Shown here: piece by piece, positions 24,794 through 34,224 of the stretch
Numbering within the stretch: position 1 is the first letter of the stretch
Layout of the letters: every line of letters begins with the position of its first letter
DNA from: CALLPQ01 sp039819545
Lineage (GTDB): Bacteria; Pseudomonadota; Alphaproteobacteria; Caulobacterales; Parvularculaceae
Direction of reading: 5' to 3'
Length of the DNA: 64,000 bases
Assembly (NCBI GenBank): GCA_039819545.1
Contig: JBCBRS010000001.1
Span: 62,001-126,000 of the forward strand
Notes under the pieces: model-generated
Databases searched by the model: none
The model's input: only the letters and a program-made list of their open reading frames with translations
What the model was told of the DNA's origin: nothing
Program-made: the position numbers and the translations under genes

Positions 24794-25723
24794 ATGGGGT
24801 CGGCTTACCTCGCCGCCATGGAAAAAACAGACAAAACACTTGCTACTCGTCTTCAGTCAATGGCGCGTGCCTTGCCGCTGGTGGGGGACGGTAACCCCAC
24901 CGTGAGTGTGATTGATTTTGAGGGCGCGATTGGCGTTGGCGGTGGACCCGGCGCGCGGCGCTCCATCTGCCACGCCAAATTTGAGTCCGTAATTGAGGCC
25001 GCTTTCAAGCCCAAAAACCTCAAGGCGGTAGCCCTGTCGATCAATTCGCCTGGGGGCTCGCCGGTCCAATCGCGGCTGATTTTTCAGACCATCCGTCGCC
25101 TTGCCGATGAGAAGAAAACCCCCGTCCTTGCTTTTATTGAAGATGTGGGCGCCTCCGGCGGCTACTTGCTGGCCATTGCAGCGGACGAGATCTTCGCCGA
25201 TGCCTGCTCGATTGTGGGGTCCATTGGCGTGATTTCCGCGGGATTTGGCGCGCCGGAGGCACTCTCAAAACTGGGTCTCGAACGCCGGGTTTATAAAGCG
25301 GGGGACAATAAATCGACGCTTGATCCTTTCAAGCCGGAAAACCCCGAAGATATCGCGCATTTTCAGACCCTGCTCGATGACACGCACACAACCTTTATCG
25401 ATATGGTCAAGGACCGGCGCGGCGCCCGCGTTGAAACCGAGTATGAAGATACATTTTCGGGCCGGTTCTGGTCGGCCCCCGGCGCCAAGGCGCGCGGCCT
25501 GATTGACGATATGGCGCAATGCCCGAGCCTTCTTCGCGCCCGATTTGGCGATGAGGTGGCGATCAAACGGTTTAGTCCCGGTGGCGGCTCTCTTCTCGCA
25601 CGGCTCACCGGGGCAAAGATGGGCGGCTCGCCAGCACCCACCTTGCCCGTAGGGGCAATCAGCGCGCAGGACGTGGTGGCAACGCTTGAAGAGCGGGCCC
25701 TGTGGGCGCAGTATGGTTTGTAA
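24794..25723 (+). CDS. S49-family serine peptidase (SppA/SohB-like)
   Basis: A 309-residue single-domain S49 peptidase. LSINSPGGSPVQS is the oxyanion region. The nucleophile is Ser121 in EDVGASGGYLLA, and the general base is Lys173 in AGDNKSTLDPF; the 52-residue spacing matches known SppA enzymes. No N-terminal signal or helix is apparent, so it is probably cytoplasmic or peripheral. Members degrade cleaved signal peptides or membrane peptides. The ATG at 24818 (MEKTDK) is an alternative start. A small membrane gene follows 109 bp downstream. Confidence 0.9.
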   Translation: MGSAYLAAMEKTDKTLATRLQSMARALPLVGDGNPTVSVIDFEGAIGVGGGPGARRSICHAKFESVIEAAFKPKNLKAVALSINSPGGSPVQSRLIFQTIRRLADEKKTPVLAFIEDVGASGGYLLAIAADEIFADACSIVGSIGVISAGFGAPEALSKLGLERRVYKAGDNKSTLDPFKPENPEDIAHFQTLLDDTHTTFIDMVKDRRGARVETEYEDTFSGRFWSAPGAKARGLIDDMAQCPSLLRARFGDEVAIKRFSPGGGSLLARLTGAKMGGSPAPTLPVGAISAQDVVATLEERALWAQYGL

Positions 25724-25832
25724 GAATCGCGAACTAAGAAACGCCGCACAATAAAAAAGGCGTGACGCGATAGAATGATTGTCGCCTGGGGGCAGGGCGG
25801 CACCTCAAGATCGCGGCAATTGGGAGGCGCGT

Positions 25833-26075
25833 ATGGGATCCCTCGGGGCAGTGCTGGCTGGCATGATTGTCGCCGTGGCGGGCGTGCGCTTTGGCCGATA
25901 TCTGGAGCGCCGGGCTCTGGCCCCCAAACGCCGGGGCGCCCCCCCGGGACGACATACTCAAGAGCAGCCCAGCCGTGGGTCAGCCAGCACTCATACTTCC
26001 TCCGCGGAGCCTGCAACGGTCCTTGACGCCAAGGCAGACCCCGCGACCGGCACCTACAAGACACGCCAACGATGA
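25833..26075 (+). CDS. Small membrane protein of unknown function
   Basis: An 80-residue protein that starts MGSLGAVLAGMIVAVAGVRFG, one transmembrane helix with the GGGAGG ribosome-binding site just upstream. A basic juxtamembrane stretch (RYLERRALAPKRRG) and a disordered polar tail follow. I recognise no family. It lies between the S49 peptidase and an exonuclease-like gene, all in the same direction, and could share their transcript. Confidence 0.6.
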   Translation: MGSLGAVLAGMIVAVAGVRFGRYLERRALAPKRRGAPPGRHTQEQPSRGSASTHTSSAEPATVLDAKADPATGTYKTRQR

Positions 26076-26142
26076 GGGTAATGTCAGCGCGTTTCCCCCC
26101 GACGGTGCTCACCACCGTGCCCACCCAAGGCGGGGCTTGCTC

Positions 26143-26670
26143 GTGACCGGAATCGGGACATCGCCATCGGTCGCTGTTGCCTATATCGATCTGGAAGCGT
26201 CAGGTCTGGGCGATCAGTCATGGCCCATAGAGGTTGGCTGGGCCGTTGGCTTTACGGCCCCTGTGGCCAAGCTGATCCGTCCGCACCCTGACTGGCCGCG
26301 CGCCGCCTGGGATCCTAAAGCCGCAGACTTGCACGGTATCGATCTGGAAACACTCAATACTGAGGGGGAAGACCCGGTCACCGTTTGCAAGCAGCTCAAC
26401 AATGCGCTTGCCGGACACAAGGTTTATTCCGATGCGCCGGACTGGGACGGCTACTGGCTTTATCGCCTGCACAGCGCCGCGCGTATGAAACAGGCTTTTA
26501 CAGTCTATCATTTTGGTGATCTGATGCCGGCGATCTCGCTGGCAGAAAAAATGGATCTGGTTGCCAAGGCCAATGCCATCGCGCCCCATGTGCACCGCGC
26601 TGCCGATGATGTGGTGCATATGCAGACCTTACATCGTTTGGTGCTCAGCGATGACCCGGCGATGGGGTAG
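26143..26670 (+). CDS. DEDDh-type 3'-5' exonuclease family protein
   Basis: About 175 residues from the GTG at 26143 (MTGIGTSPSVAVAYIDLEA). ExoI motif: Asp16 and Glu18 in YIDLEASGL. ExoII: an Asp in VYSDAPDWDGYWL. ExoIII: HRAADDVVHM, with the His and Asp of the DEDDh class. This is the RNase T/DnaQ exonuclease fold without extra domains. The true substrate (tRNA ends, oligoribonucleotides or DNA) is not apparent. The start codon choice is uncertain because the region upstream is Arg/Pro-rich and has no clear ribosome-binding site. Confidence 0.75.
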   Translation: MTGIGTSPSVAVAYIDLEASGLGDQSWPIEVGWAVGFTAPVAKLIRPHPDWPRAAWDPKAADLHGIDLETLNTEGEDPVTVCKQLNNALAGHKVYSDAPDWDGYWLYRLHSAARMKQAFTVYHFGDLMPAISLAEKMDLVAKANAIAPHVHRAADDVVHMQTLHRLVLSDDPAMG

Positions 26671-26685
26671 CCGGCGTATAGGAAC

Positions 26686-27765
26686 ATGAAGCCAGCGCGT
26701 ACCCCACACAACCTTAGGGCCCCTCAACCCGAAAGGGCTGGCAACGATCTCGGATACATCATGGCGGCTTTACCCCTTTCCCTGTCATCGGCGTTACGCT
26801 CAACGGGCGATCCGGGTCCTGATGGACAGACGCACGGTCGGCACTTTGACCGACTGACGATTGATCATCCGGATGGCACCATCGCTGGCTGGCAGTCAAA
26901 AGCAGTGCCTGCCGGCGCCGGCAAAGGGACGGCGCCGCATCTTTTGTTTGCCCACGCTACCGGTCTGTGCGCCGCCGCTTATCTGCCGATCTTGCGCCAG
27001 ATGGATCTTCGCATTGGTGTCACGGCGGTGGACATGCGGGGTCATGGGCGCACCGCCCTGCCCACGCCTTTACCACTCAATTCGTGGAAGGTTTATGCCG
27101 ATGATCTTGCTCATGTGGCCGCGCGCTTGCGCAAGAATGGTCATGGTGATGCCCCCCTTTATCTGGCGGGTCATTCCATGGGCGCGGTTTCGCTGGCCAT
27201 GATGCTGGCCCGCGCACCGGCCGTTGCTGAGCGGCTTCTCCTCCTCGAACCGGTGGCCATGCCACAATGGTTCAATCGCCTCGCGGGCACCCCGGCCTGG
27301 GGTCCCTTCCGACGTCGTTTTTATATGGTGGTAAATGCCCAAAACCGGCGCGATGGCTGGGAAAACCGGTCGGCGGTTAAGGCGTCCTATCTCAAAAAGC
27401 GGTTCTTTGCGGGCTGGGACGCGGCGTGCCTTGCCGGATATCTCGCTGATGGGTTGATCGAAGACGATGGTGCTGACGATGGCGCCCGGCGTATTCGCCT
27501 TGCCTGCAATCCACAATGGGAGGGGGCGACGTTTGGCGCGCAGGCCAATGCGTTCTGGCCAGCGGTGGCAAAACTGTCGGACCGTCTTTGCGTTGTCAGT
27601 GCTTCCAGCCCATCATCGACCGTGCGCGCGGGGGCACGGGCCCGCTTTCGCCGATTGGGGGTGCCGCTCACCGTCCTGCGTGATGTGGATCATATGTTCC
27701 CGGTTTGCGCACCCCCGCTGATGGTCGATGCCCTCGGCGACCTGATGAAACCGGCGCTCGCCTGA
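26686..27765 (+). CDS. Alpha/beta hydrolase
   Basis: Up to 359 residues from ATG 26686 (AGGA just upstream); ATG 26761 is a more conservative start that removes 25 polar residues. The core shows LLFAHATGLCAAAYLPIL, DMRGHGRT, the nucleophile elbow LAGHSMGAVS (Ser), and a C-terminal VLRDVDHMFPV with the catalytic His. The order is typical of class-I serine hydrolases such as lactonases and esterases. It lies 15 bp after the exonuclease-like gene, so they are probably co-transcribed. Substrate unknown. Confidence 0.85.
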   Translation: MKPARTPHNLRAPQPERAGNDLGYIMAALPLSLSSALRSTGDPGPDGQTHGRHFDRLTIDHPDGTIAGWQSKAVPAGAGKGTAPHLLFAHATGLCAAAYLPILRQMDLRIGVTAVDMRGHGRTALPTPLPLNSWKVYADDLAHVAARLRKNGHGDAPLYLAGHSMGAVSLAMMLARAPAVAERLLLLEPVAMPQWFNRLAGTPAWGPFRRRFYMVVNAQNRRDGWENRSAVKASYLKKRFFAGWDAACLAGYLADGLIEDDGADDGARRIRLACNPQWEGATFGAQANAFWPAVAKLSDRLCVVSASSPSSTVRAGARARFRRLGVPLTVLRDVDHMFPVCAPPLMVDALGDLMKPALA

Positions 27766-28063
27766 AACAATCGTCATACAAACCGCACACAAACACCATC
27801 GCGCGTTCGAAACAGGGTTTCGGGCGCGAAGGCTTTTTGCTATGCACCGCCGACCGCAGGGCATCGTTCTGGTGGGGGGCGTTCTTTTCCTTGAGGATTA
27901 GCGCGCACTCCCGCTGCCAGGATACAGCAGGCGGACAGAAAACAGGCAGATCTTGGCATCTAATTTGCGGCACGGTCGCCGGCACATCGCGCGTTTCAGT
28001 GCACCTTCTTCGCGGGGGTCCCTGGGCATGCGCCACCATGATTGAACGAAGAAAGGTCTCACC
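27766..28063. other. Intergenic region before sapC-like gene
   Basis: No supported gene. A frame that crosses this region from inside the hydrolase (27705 to 28067) is Arg/Ser/Cys-rich and resembles no family. The 3' part must hold the SapC promoter; a GAAGAAAGG ribosome-binding site lies just before 28064. Confidence 0.4.
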
Positions 28064-28858
28064 ATGAGCCAGACCCCGGGGGCACCCCAGATTACCGGCA
28101 AACTCTTTCTCTTTGAGCGCCCGGAGCTTTTGAACAAGGAACAGCATGGCAATCTCGGCGTTTCCCCGCCGGAGGCGCCGTGTAAGTTTTGCGCCAATGT
28201 GGCCGCCATTCCGCTGACCGCCAGCGAAATACCTGCAGCCGTCAAAGACTATCCGGTTGTCTTTTTATCGGCGGAAGAGCCCGTGCCGCTGGCCGTTGTG
28301 GGGCTGATCGACCAATTGAACCTGTTCGTTGACGAGAACGGCAAGTGGGCTGAAGACACCTATATTCCAGGCTATGTGCGCCGCTATCCTTTCGCCATCG
28401 CGTCGGAAACCGGCGGCGAACGCCTCGCGATTGTGGTCGACACCGCTTATGACGGGATTGTCCCCGGCGGCGAAACACCACTGTTCGACAATGGTGAGCC
28501 GACGCAAGCCACCCAGCAAGCAATCGAGTTTTGCAAAGCCTATGAAACGGACCGGCGTATGACCGACCAGTTCACTCAGCTGGTCAAGGATTCCGGCCTC
28601 GTCAAACCGCAGGCCGCGCAATATACACCGCGCGATAGCAGCGAGCCTAAACCCTTCGCCCAGTATTTTGGCGTTGACGAGCAAGGCATGAATGAGCTGA
28701 CCGACGAGCAGTTCCTGACCTTGCGCAAGTCAAACATCCTGCCCTTTTTATATGCGCAGCTGATGTCGCTCGGCAATTGGCGCAATTTGTTGATGCGCCG
28801 GGCCAAACGCTTTGGCCTCACCGAGGACGAAGTGTTCAAACAGATCAATCTGAACTAG
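28064..28858 (+). CDS. SapC family protein
   Basis: A 264-residue protein with the SapC-family plan. VVFLSAEEPVPLAVVGLI and LFVDENGKWAEDTYIPGYVRRYPFAIA are characteristic, followed by LAIVVDTAYDGI and TPLFDNGEPTQATQQAIEFCKAY. SapC was first described near S-layer genes of Campylobacter, but its molecular function is unknown, and alphaproteobacterial members often sit near TonB receptors and tryptophan halogenases. None is present here. A strong terminator follows. Confidence 0.92.
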   Translation: MSQTPGAPQITGKLFLFERPELLNKEQHGNLGVSPPEAPCKFCANVAAIPLTASEIPAAVKDYPVVFLSAEEPVPLAVVGLIDQLNLFVDENGKWAEDTYIPGYVRRYPFAIASETGGERLAIVVDTAYDGIVPGGETPLFDNGEPTQATQQAIEFCKAYETDRRMTDQFTQLVKDSGLVKPQAAQYTPRDSSEPKPFAQYFGVDEQGMNELTDEQFLTLRKSNILPFLYAQLMSLGNWRNLLMRRAKRFGLTEDEVFKQINLN

Positions 28859-28887
28859 AGCGTATTCGCGCCTTCCCGCTGACAGAT

Positions 28888-28922
28888 AACCCGCCGGTCG
28901 GTCCCGATCGGCGGGTTTTTGC
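28888..28922 (+). terminator. Rho-independent terminator after the SapC gene
   Basis: AACCCGCCG and CGGCGGGTT form a 9-bp stem around GTCGGTCCCGAT, with partial pairing continuing into the loop, followed by TTTT. It lies about 30 bp after the stop. Confidence 0.85.
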
Positions 28923-29064
28923 GTCTGGCGCGCACGCTTTTCGGGAGCGCGGCGCGCTTCAGGCTGCATTTTTTGGCTTGCTGTGGAAAAAAGAGGCTAT
29001 GCGTGAGAACAAAAAGGGAATAGAGAACGGAAACAGAACATTTTCCGAAGACGAGGAGAGCACC

Positions 29065-29154
29065 ATGGAAAAAGAAATATTGCAAGACGCGGTTGGACTC
29101 GGCGTAGTCATCACAATCATCGCGGCTGCGCTCGTCTGGGGTGCCTTCGTCTGA
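29065..29154 (+). CDS. 29-residue single-helix membrane peptide
   Basis: ATG at 29065 is preceded by a good GAGGAGAG ribosome-binding site and encodes a short acidic N-terminus (MEKEILQDAVG) and one hydrophobic helix (VVITIIAAALVWGAFV) to the stop. An upstream in-frame ATG at 28999 would make a 51-residue form with a polar Lys/Asn/Glu extension, but the ribosome-binding site favours the short form. It lies between the SapC terminator and dnaE and has no recognised family. Small helices of this kind often regulate membrane complexes; that role here is inference. The 250 bp to dnaE hold no other supported gene. Confidence 0.6.
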   Translation: MEKEILQDAVGLGVVITIIAAALVWGAFV

Positions 29155-29404
29155 TTGGCCTTCTTGATCGGGGTTCATCTGGCGGGGGCGCAAGGACCTG
29201 AACCATCACTGGTGACGGGGTGGAGGCGATCTGTCGGCATGGCTTGGCCAGCGGATCGACAATTGCGGGGCGGCACGGCTGGTCGCAGTGCCGCCCGCCT
29301 ATCCCCTTGATGCGCTGATTGTCAAGGTGGGGCCGTGCGCAGACGTTGATGCTCGCGGTAGGTGATTGGCTAACCGATGGTGGGCTAGAACTGGAGAGAT
29401 CACG

Positions 29405-32400
29405 ATGAGCGACGCCGCCGGGACGCCTTTTATTCATTTGCATACCCATTCGGCATACTCTTTGTCGGAGGGTGCGATCCCGATCTCGCGGCTGCGCGAT
29501 CTGTGTACGGAACACAAGATGCCGGCGCTGGCGATTACGGATACAAACAATCTATTTGGCGCGCTGGAAGCCTCGGAGGTGCTGAGCGCGGCGGGGATAC
29601 AGCCCATTACCGGACTTCAGCAATCGATCCTGGATGAAGACTTTGGGTTGCCCTTTGACCGCCAGCGGCTGGCGCGTGGGCGGGCACTTGTTTTTCTCGC
29701 CCAGGATCGGACGGGTTATGAAAACCTCCTGAAAATCAACAGCCGGGCATTCCTGCGCTCTGCGCGCGATGACAGCGCCTGTGTGCCCTTGTCGATGCTT
29801 GATCAGCATGGGGATGGTCTGATCTGTCTGACTGGCGGTCTCGAAGGCCCCATCGACCAATTGGTGCGCGATGGGCGGGTCGGGGAGGCAAAAGCCGCGT
29901 TGGAGCGGCTGGCACGTCAGTTTGATCGCCGTCTTTATGTGGAAATTCAGCGTTATCCGGGGCTTGATGCCAACCGCGGCGGCGGCCAGACCGGTCTGGA
30001 GGCTGAACGCGCTTTGATCGACCTTGCCTATGAATTAGGCTTGCCTCTGGTGGCAACCAATGAGCCCTATTTTCCCGAGCCAGCGGACCATGAGGCCCAT
30101 GACGCGCTGCTTTGTATTGCGGCAGGCGCTTATGTGCATCAGGAGGATCGCCGTCAGGTGTCCACCGATCACTATTTCAAATCGGGCAAGGTCATGCGGG
30201 CGCTCTTTGCTGATTTGCCGGAGGCCTATGCCCACACCGCAGAGATCGCGCGGCGCTGCGCCTTCCGGCCACGCACCCACCCCCCAATCTTACCCAATTT
30301 TTTGTCGGCCTCAACCGAAACACAGACCGCTGGTGCTGTTTCAGAAGATAATCAAGATACTGAGGATCAGGCTGCTGAGGAGCGGGCGGCGCTTGAAAAA
30401 CTGGCCCTCGACGGGCTTGAGGAGAGATTAGCCACCATTGATATGGCGGCGGACCGAGCCGCTTATGAAGAGCGGTTGAAGGTTGAGCTCGACATTATCA
30501 ATGGCATGGGCTTTCCGGGGTATTTTCTGATCGTTGCCGATTTTATCCAGTGGGCAAAGGCGCAGAATATTCCCGTGGGGCCTGGCCGGGGCTCCGGTGC
30601 CGGGTCATTGGTTGCCTATGCCCTGACGATCACCGACCTCGATCCTCTGCGCTTTGGCCTTCTGTTTGAACGGTTCTTGAACCCCGAACGGGTTTCCATG
30701 CCGGACTTCGATATCGACTTTTGTCAGGACCGCCGGGACGAGGTCATCCGCTATGTGCAGGAAAAGTATGGCCATGACCGCGTGGCGCAGATCATTACGT
30801 TTGGAAAGTTGCAAGCGCGCGCCGTCTTACGCGATGTGGGCCGTGTCCTGAATATGCCCTTTGGTCAGGTGGACCGGTTATGCAAGCTGGTGCCCAACAA
30901 TCCGGCAAACCCGGTGACGCTGGCTGAGGCCATTACCACGGAGCCAAAGCTGCGGGAGGAGCAAAAGGGCGATGAAACCGTCGCTGCGCTCCTGGAAAAA
31001 GGGTTTAAGCTTGAGGGGCTCTATCGCCATGCTTCGACCCATGCGGCGGGCGTTGTGATTGGCGACCGCCCCCTTGACGCGCTGGTACCGCTCTATCTTG
31101 ACCCACGCTCGGACATGCCCGCCACCCAGTTCAATATGAAATGGGTCGAGCCTGCAGGTCTCGTGAAATTTGATTTTCTGGGGCTCAAGACGCTTACGGT
31201 TATCGACCGCGCTGTCGAATTTATCCGTGAGCGAAATATTGATATCGACATAGCGTCCATTCCGCTTGATGACCGCAAATCCTTTGAAATGTTGGGCGAC
31301 GGGCACGCAACCGGTGTCTTTCAGTTGGAGAGCGCCGGCATGCGCGCCACGCTGAAATCCATGAAGCCCGACAGCCTTGAGGATATTATTGCCCTTGTGT
31401 CGCTCTACCGGCCGGGTCCCATGGAGAATATCCCCACTTATATTGAGCGCAAACAGGGCCGTCAGGAGCCGGACTATTTGCACCCCAAGCTTGAGGGCGT
31501 TCTGAAGGAGACCTACGGCGTCATCATCTATCAAGAACAGGTGATGCAGATCGCCCAGATCCTCTCTGGGTATTCTCTTGGCGAAGCGGATCTGTTGCGC
31601 CGGGCCATGGGCAAGAAGAAAAAAGAGGAGATGGATAAACAGCGGAAGCGGTTTGTGGATGGCGCCGCTGAACGCGGTGTTGATGCGGCCAAGGCATCCT
31701 CGATCTTTGACCTTGTCCAGAAATTTGCCGGCTATGGCTTCAACAAATCCCATGCCGCCGCTTACGCGCTGATTGCCTATCAAACGGCGTGGCTCAAGGC
31801 GAACTATCCGGCGGAGTTTTTGGCTGCCTCCATGTCGCTTGATCGCACCAATACCGACAAGCTGGCAATTTTTTTGAAGGAAGCGCGGCGCCAGGGGATC
31901 AAAGTGCTGTCGCCCCATGTGAACCATTCAAAGATGGATTTTTCGGTCCGCGATGGGGCCGTTGTCTATGCCCTGTCTGCGGTCAAAAATGTGGGCGAGG
32001 CGGCGATGGCGCAGATCGCGGCGGCGCGCTCGCAAGGCGGTGATTTTACCGACCTGCATGATTTTGCCGAACGGATAGACCTTAAACAGGTGGGCAAGCG
32101 GGCGCTGGAGAATCTGGCCCGGGCCGGGGCGTTCGATACGATGAGCGCAGGGCGCAAGGCGGCCATGGCGGCTGTTGATATTCTTGTGCGCAGTTCGGCC
32201 CGGCACCATGAGGAATTGAAGAGCGATCAGGGGGGGCTGTTTCAGCTTGATGATGCGCCCGCTCTGGAAAGACCACGTCTGCCGGAGGCTGAAGACTGGC
32301 TCGCCATGGACAGGCTCACCGAAGAATTCAAAGCCATCGGCTTTTATTTCAGTGGTCATCCTCTTGATGAATATGACCGTGAGCTAAAAAAATTGAATAC

Positions 32401-32947
32401 CGTGACGGGCATGCAAGCTGCCGAACGCGTGCGGCAGGATGGGGAGACGGCGTTTCGGGTTGCCGGTATTGTCCGCGCGCTTCGGGTCCGGCGGTCGAAA
32501 TCTGGAAAGCCGTTTGCGTGGGTGGAAATTTCCGATCCCGCCGGGGAATATGAGGTGACGGTTTTCTCCAGGGTGCTGGAAAATGCCCGCGATCTTCTCG
32601 AGCCCGGTAATCTCATTTTGATGAGTGTCACCGCCGATGAAAGCGATGGTGGCGATGTTCGATTTATTGCCGAGGCTGCCTCGCTGCTCGACAAGGCTGC
32701 CGCTGACACGAGTTCACAACTGCGGATTCGTCTGGCGACGCCGGAGGCGCTCGACGCGATCAAGCGGCGGCTGGAGACGGTCAAACCCGCCTCGCCCAAT
32801 GAGCGCGGTGAGGTGATCCTGAGCTTTGTCCTCCCTGAAACGGGCCGCGAGATTGATATCAAGCTGGCTGAACAGGCCGCTGTCACCCCGCAGATGCGCG
32901 GTGCCCTAAAGACCATCGACGGCGTTTACGAGGTGGAACTCTTGTAG
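29405..32947 (+). CDS. dnaE: DNA polymerase III alpha subunit
   Basis: About 1180 residues from ATG 29405 (after GGAGAG). The N-terminal PHP domain starts FIHLHTHSAYSLSEGA. The polymerase domain has GPGRGSGAGSLVAYAL and the catalytic carboxylates Asp434/Asp436 in PDFDIDF. Further motifs are SLYRPGPMENIP, ATGVFQLESAGM and the finger-domain GYGFNKSHAAAYALIAYQTAW. A C-terminal OB-fold (FRVAGIVRALRVRRSKSGK) and tail complete it. A short acidic insertion (about residues 305-330) precedes the palm. It is the replicative polymerase and heads the block that continues with rpsB. Confidence 0.98.
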   Translation: MSDAAGTPFIHLHTHSAYSLSEGAIPISRLRDLCTEHKMPALAITDTNNLFGALEASEVLSAAGIQPITGLQQSILDEDFGLPFDRQRLARGRALVFLAQDRTGYENLLKINSRAFLRSARDDSACVPLSMLDQHGDGLICLTGGLEGPIDQLVRDGRVGEAKAALERLARQFDRRLYVEIQRYPGLDANRGGGQTGLEAERALIDLAYELGLPLVATNEPYFPEPADHEAHDALLCIAAGAYVHQEDRRQVSTDHYFKSGKVMRALFADLPEAYAHTAEIARRCAFRPRTHPPILPNFLSASTETQTAGAVSEDNQDTEDQAAEERAALEKLALDGLEERLATIDMAADRAAYEERLKVELDIINGMGFPGYFLIVADFIQWAKAQNIPVGPGRGSGAGSLVAYALTITDLDPLRFGLLFERFLNPERVSMPDFDIDFCQDRRDEVIRYVQEKYGHDRVAQIITFGKLQARAVLRDVGRVLNMPFGQVDRLCKLVPNNPANPVTLAEAITTEPKLREEQKGDETVAALLEKGFKLEGLYRHASTHAAGVVIGDRPLDALVPLYLDPRSDMPATQFNMKWVEPAGLVKFDFLGLKTLTVIDRAVEFIRERNIDIDIASIPLDDRKSFEMLGDGHATGVFQLESAGMRATLKSMKPDSLEDIIALVSLYRPGPMENIPTYIERKQGRQEPDYLHPKLEGVLKETYGVIIYQEQVMQIAQILSGYSLGEADLLRRAMGKKKKEEMDKQRKRFVDGAAERGVDAAKASSIFDLVQKFAGYGFNKSHAAAYALIAYQTAWLKANYPAEFLAASMSLDRTNTDKLAIFLKEARRQGIKVLSPHVNHSKMDFSVRDGAVVYALSAVKNVGEAAMAQIAAARSQGGDFTDLHDFAERIDLKQVGKRALENLARAGAFDTMSAGRKAAMAAVDILVRSSARHHEELKSDQGGLFQLDDAPALERPRLPEAEDWLAMDRLTEEFKAIGFYFSGHPLDEYDRELKKLNTVTGMQAAERVRQDGETAFRVAGIVRALRVRRSKSGKPFAWVEISDPAGEYEVTVFSRVLENARDLLEPGNLILMSVTADESDGGDVRFIAEAASLLDKAAADTSSQLRIRLATPEALDAIKRRLETVKPASPNERGEVILSFVLPETGREIDIKLAEQAAVTPQMRGALKTIDGVYEVELL

Positions 32948-33137
32948 AACCGGGTTTCGCCGGCGGGCACGAAAAACCCGGAAAACCAGGAAAACAGCCG
33001 GCTCGCGGTTGATCTTTCGAAGCCAAAGGGCTAACCCCGCGCGATCACTCACGCAGATGCCTTCCGCGGTGGCGGTTTGGGGCCTTGTCTCGAAAACGCA
33101 TCCTGGCACTGCGGCGGAAAAACCGACGGAGATACCT

Positions 33138-34001
33138 ATGGCGCTGCCTGATTTTTCAATGCGCCAGCTGCTTGAAGCTGGCGTGCATTTTGGTCACCAA
33201 ACCCATCGCTGGGACCCGAAGATGAAACGCTACATCTTCGGTGATCGCAATGGTATTCATGTGATCGACCTTTCCCAGACTGTCCCGCTCCTGCACCAGG
33301 CGCTGGTCAAAATCCGTGATGTTGTTTCCGGTGGTGGCCGGGTGCTCTTTGTGGGTACTAAACGTCAAGCGCAAGCACCGATTGCAGAAGCGGCAAGCCG
33401 CTGCGCACAGTATTATATGAATGTGCGCTGGCTAGGCGGTACACTGACCAACTGGGAAACAATTTCGAATTCCATCCGCCGACTGAAGGAAATGGAAGAA
33501 CTCCTTTCCGGTGGCGGCAAGGGTCTGACCAAAAAAGAACAACTCCAGCTTGAACGTGAACGTGTGAAACTGGAAGCCTCGCTGGGCGGTATTCGCGACT
33601 TGGGCGGTCTGCCTGATCTGATGTTTGTCATCGACGTAAAAAAAGAGGCGATTGCCATTCAGGAAGCCAAAAAGCTGGGCATCCCCGTGGTTGCTGTGGT
33701 GGACACCAATTGCAACCCCGACAATATCGATTTCGTTATTCCGGGCAATGATGATGCCTCACGCGCCATCGCACTTTATTGCAACCTCGTTGCCGATGCC
33801 GTGATTGATGGTATCTCCGAAAGCCAGGGCGCACTTGGCGTTGACCTTGGCGCGATGGAAGACGTTCCGGCCGAGGCTGCGCTGAGCGAAGAGGCGCCAG
33901 CCGCCGAAGTAGCACCCGCCGATCCGGCTACGGGGGCGGCAACGGAGGCAGTGGCAGAAACGCCGCAGGCCGATGGTGAGGCCGCAGCCACACCGGCCTG
34001 A
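33138..34001 (+). CDS. rpsB: 30S ribosomal protein S2
   Basis: 287 residues. It begins MALPDFSMRQLLEAGVHFGHQ and has the S2 signatures YIFGDRNGIHVIDL, NVRWLGGTLTNW and VVDTNCNPDNIDFVIPGNDD. A C-terminal Ala/Glu/Pro-rich extension of about 50 residues, as in many alphaproteobacteria, follows the conserved end. The ATG is preceded by GGAGATACCT. A hairpin separates it from tsf. Confidence 0.98.
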   Translation: MALPDFSMRQLLEAGVHFGHQTHRWDPKMKRYIFGDRNGIHVIDLSQTVPLLHQALVKIRDVVSGGGRVLFVGTKRQAQAPIAEAASRCAQYYMNVRWLGGTLTNWETISNSIRRLKEMEELLSGGGKGLTKKEQLQLERERVKLEASLGGIRDLGGLPDLMFVIDVKKEAIAIQEAKKLGIPVVAVVDTNCNPDNIDFVIPGNDDASRAIALYCNLVADAVIDGISESQGALGVDLGAMEDVPAEAALSEEAPAAEVAPADPATGAATEAVAETPQADGEAAATPA

Positions 34002-34023
34002 TTGCTGTTGGCCACCAGTAAGG

Positions 34024-34052
34024 CGCAAAACCGGCACCGGCTTTTGCGTTTT
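34024..34052 (+). terminator. Attenuating terminator between rpsB and tsf
   Basis: CGCAAAACCGG and CCGGCTTTTGCG pair with one bulge, followed by TTTTC. It lies about 25 bp after rpsB. The moderate stem and short T-run suggest partial read-through into tsf. Confidence 0.6.
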
Positions 34053-34224
34053 CTTGGCCCTAAATCACCTTGTTTTGCCAAGCCGCACCCGGTGGCGGTT
34101 GGCGCTTGTCACATCACTTTCAAACGGTGATGGCATGTCCACCGCAACCCTTAAAACCGGAGCCTGTTGGCCGCCCGGATAGCGGAAAAGCCATCGTCAA
34201 CAACACATCGAAGGAGACCACCTC

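Noticed and set aside
27705..28067. 120-codon frame bridging the alpha/beta hydrolase and the sapC-like gene
   Set aside because: It begins inside a supported gene, is Arg/Ser/Cys-rich and has no motif; treated as chance.
30878..31927. 349-codon frame on the minus strand inside dnaE
   Set aside because: DnaE motifs run through the whole region on the plus strand; the opposite frame has no recognisable domain.
32950..32981. CCGGGTTT/AAACCCGG hairpin after dnaE as a terminator
   Set aside because: The stem is real, but no T-run follows and the loop is long, so termination is not supported.
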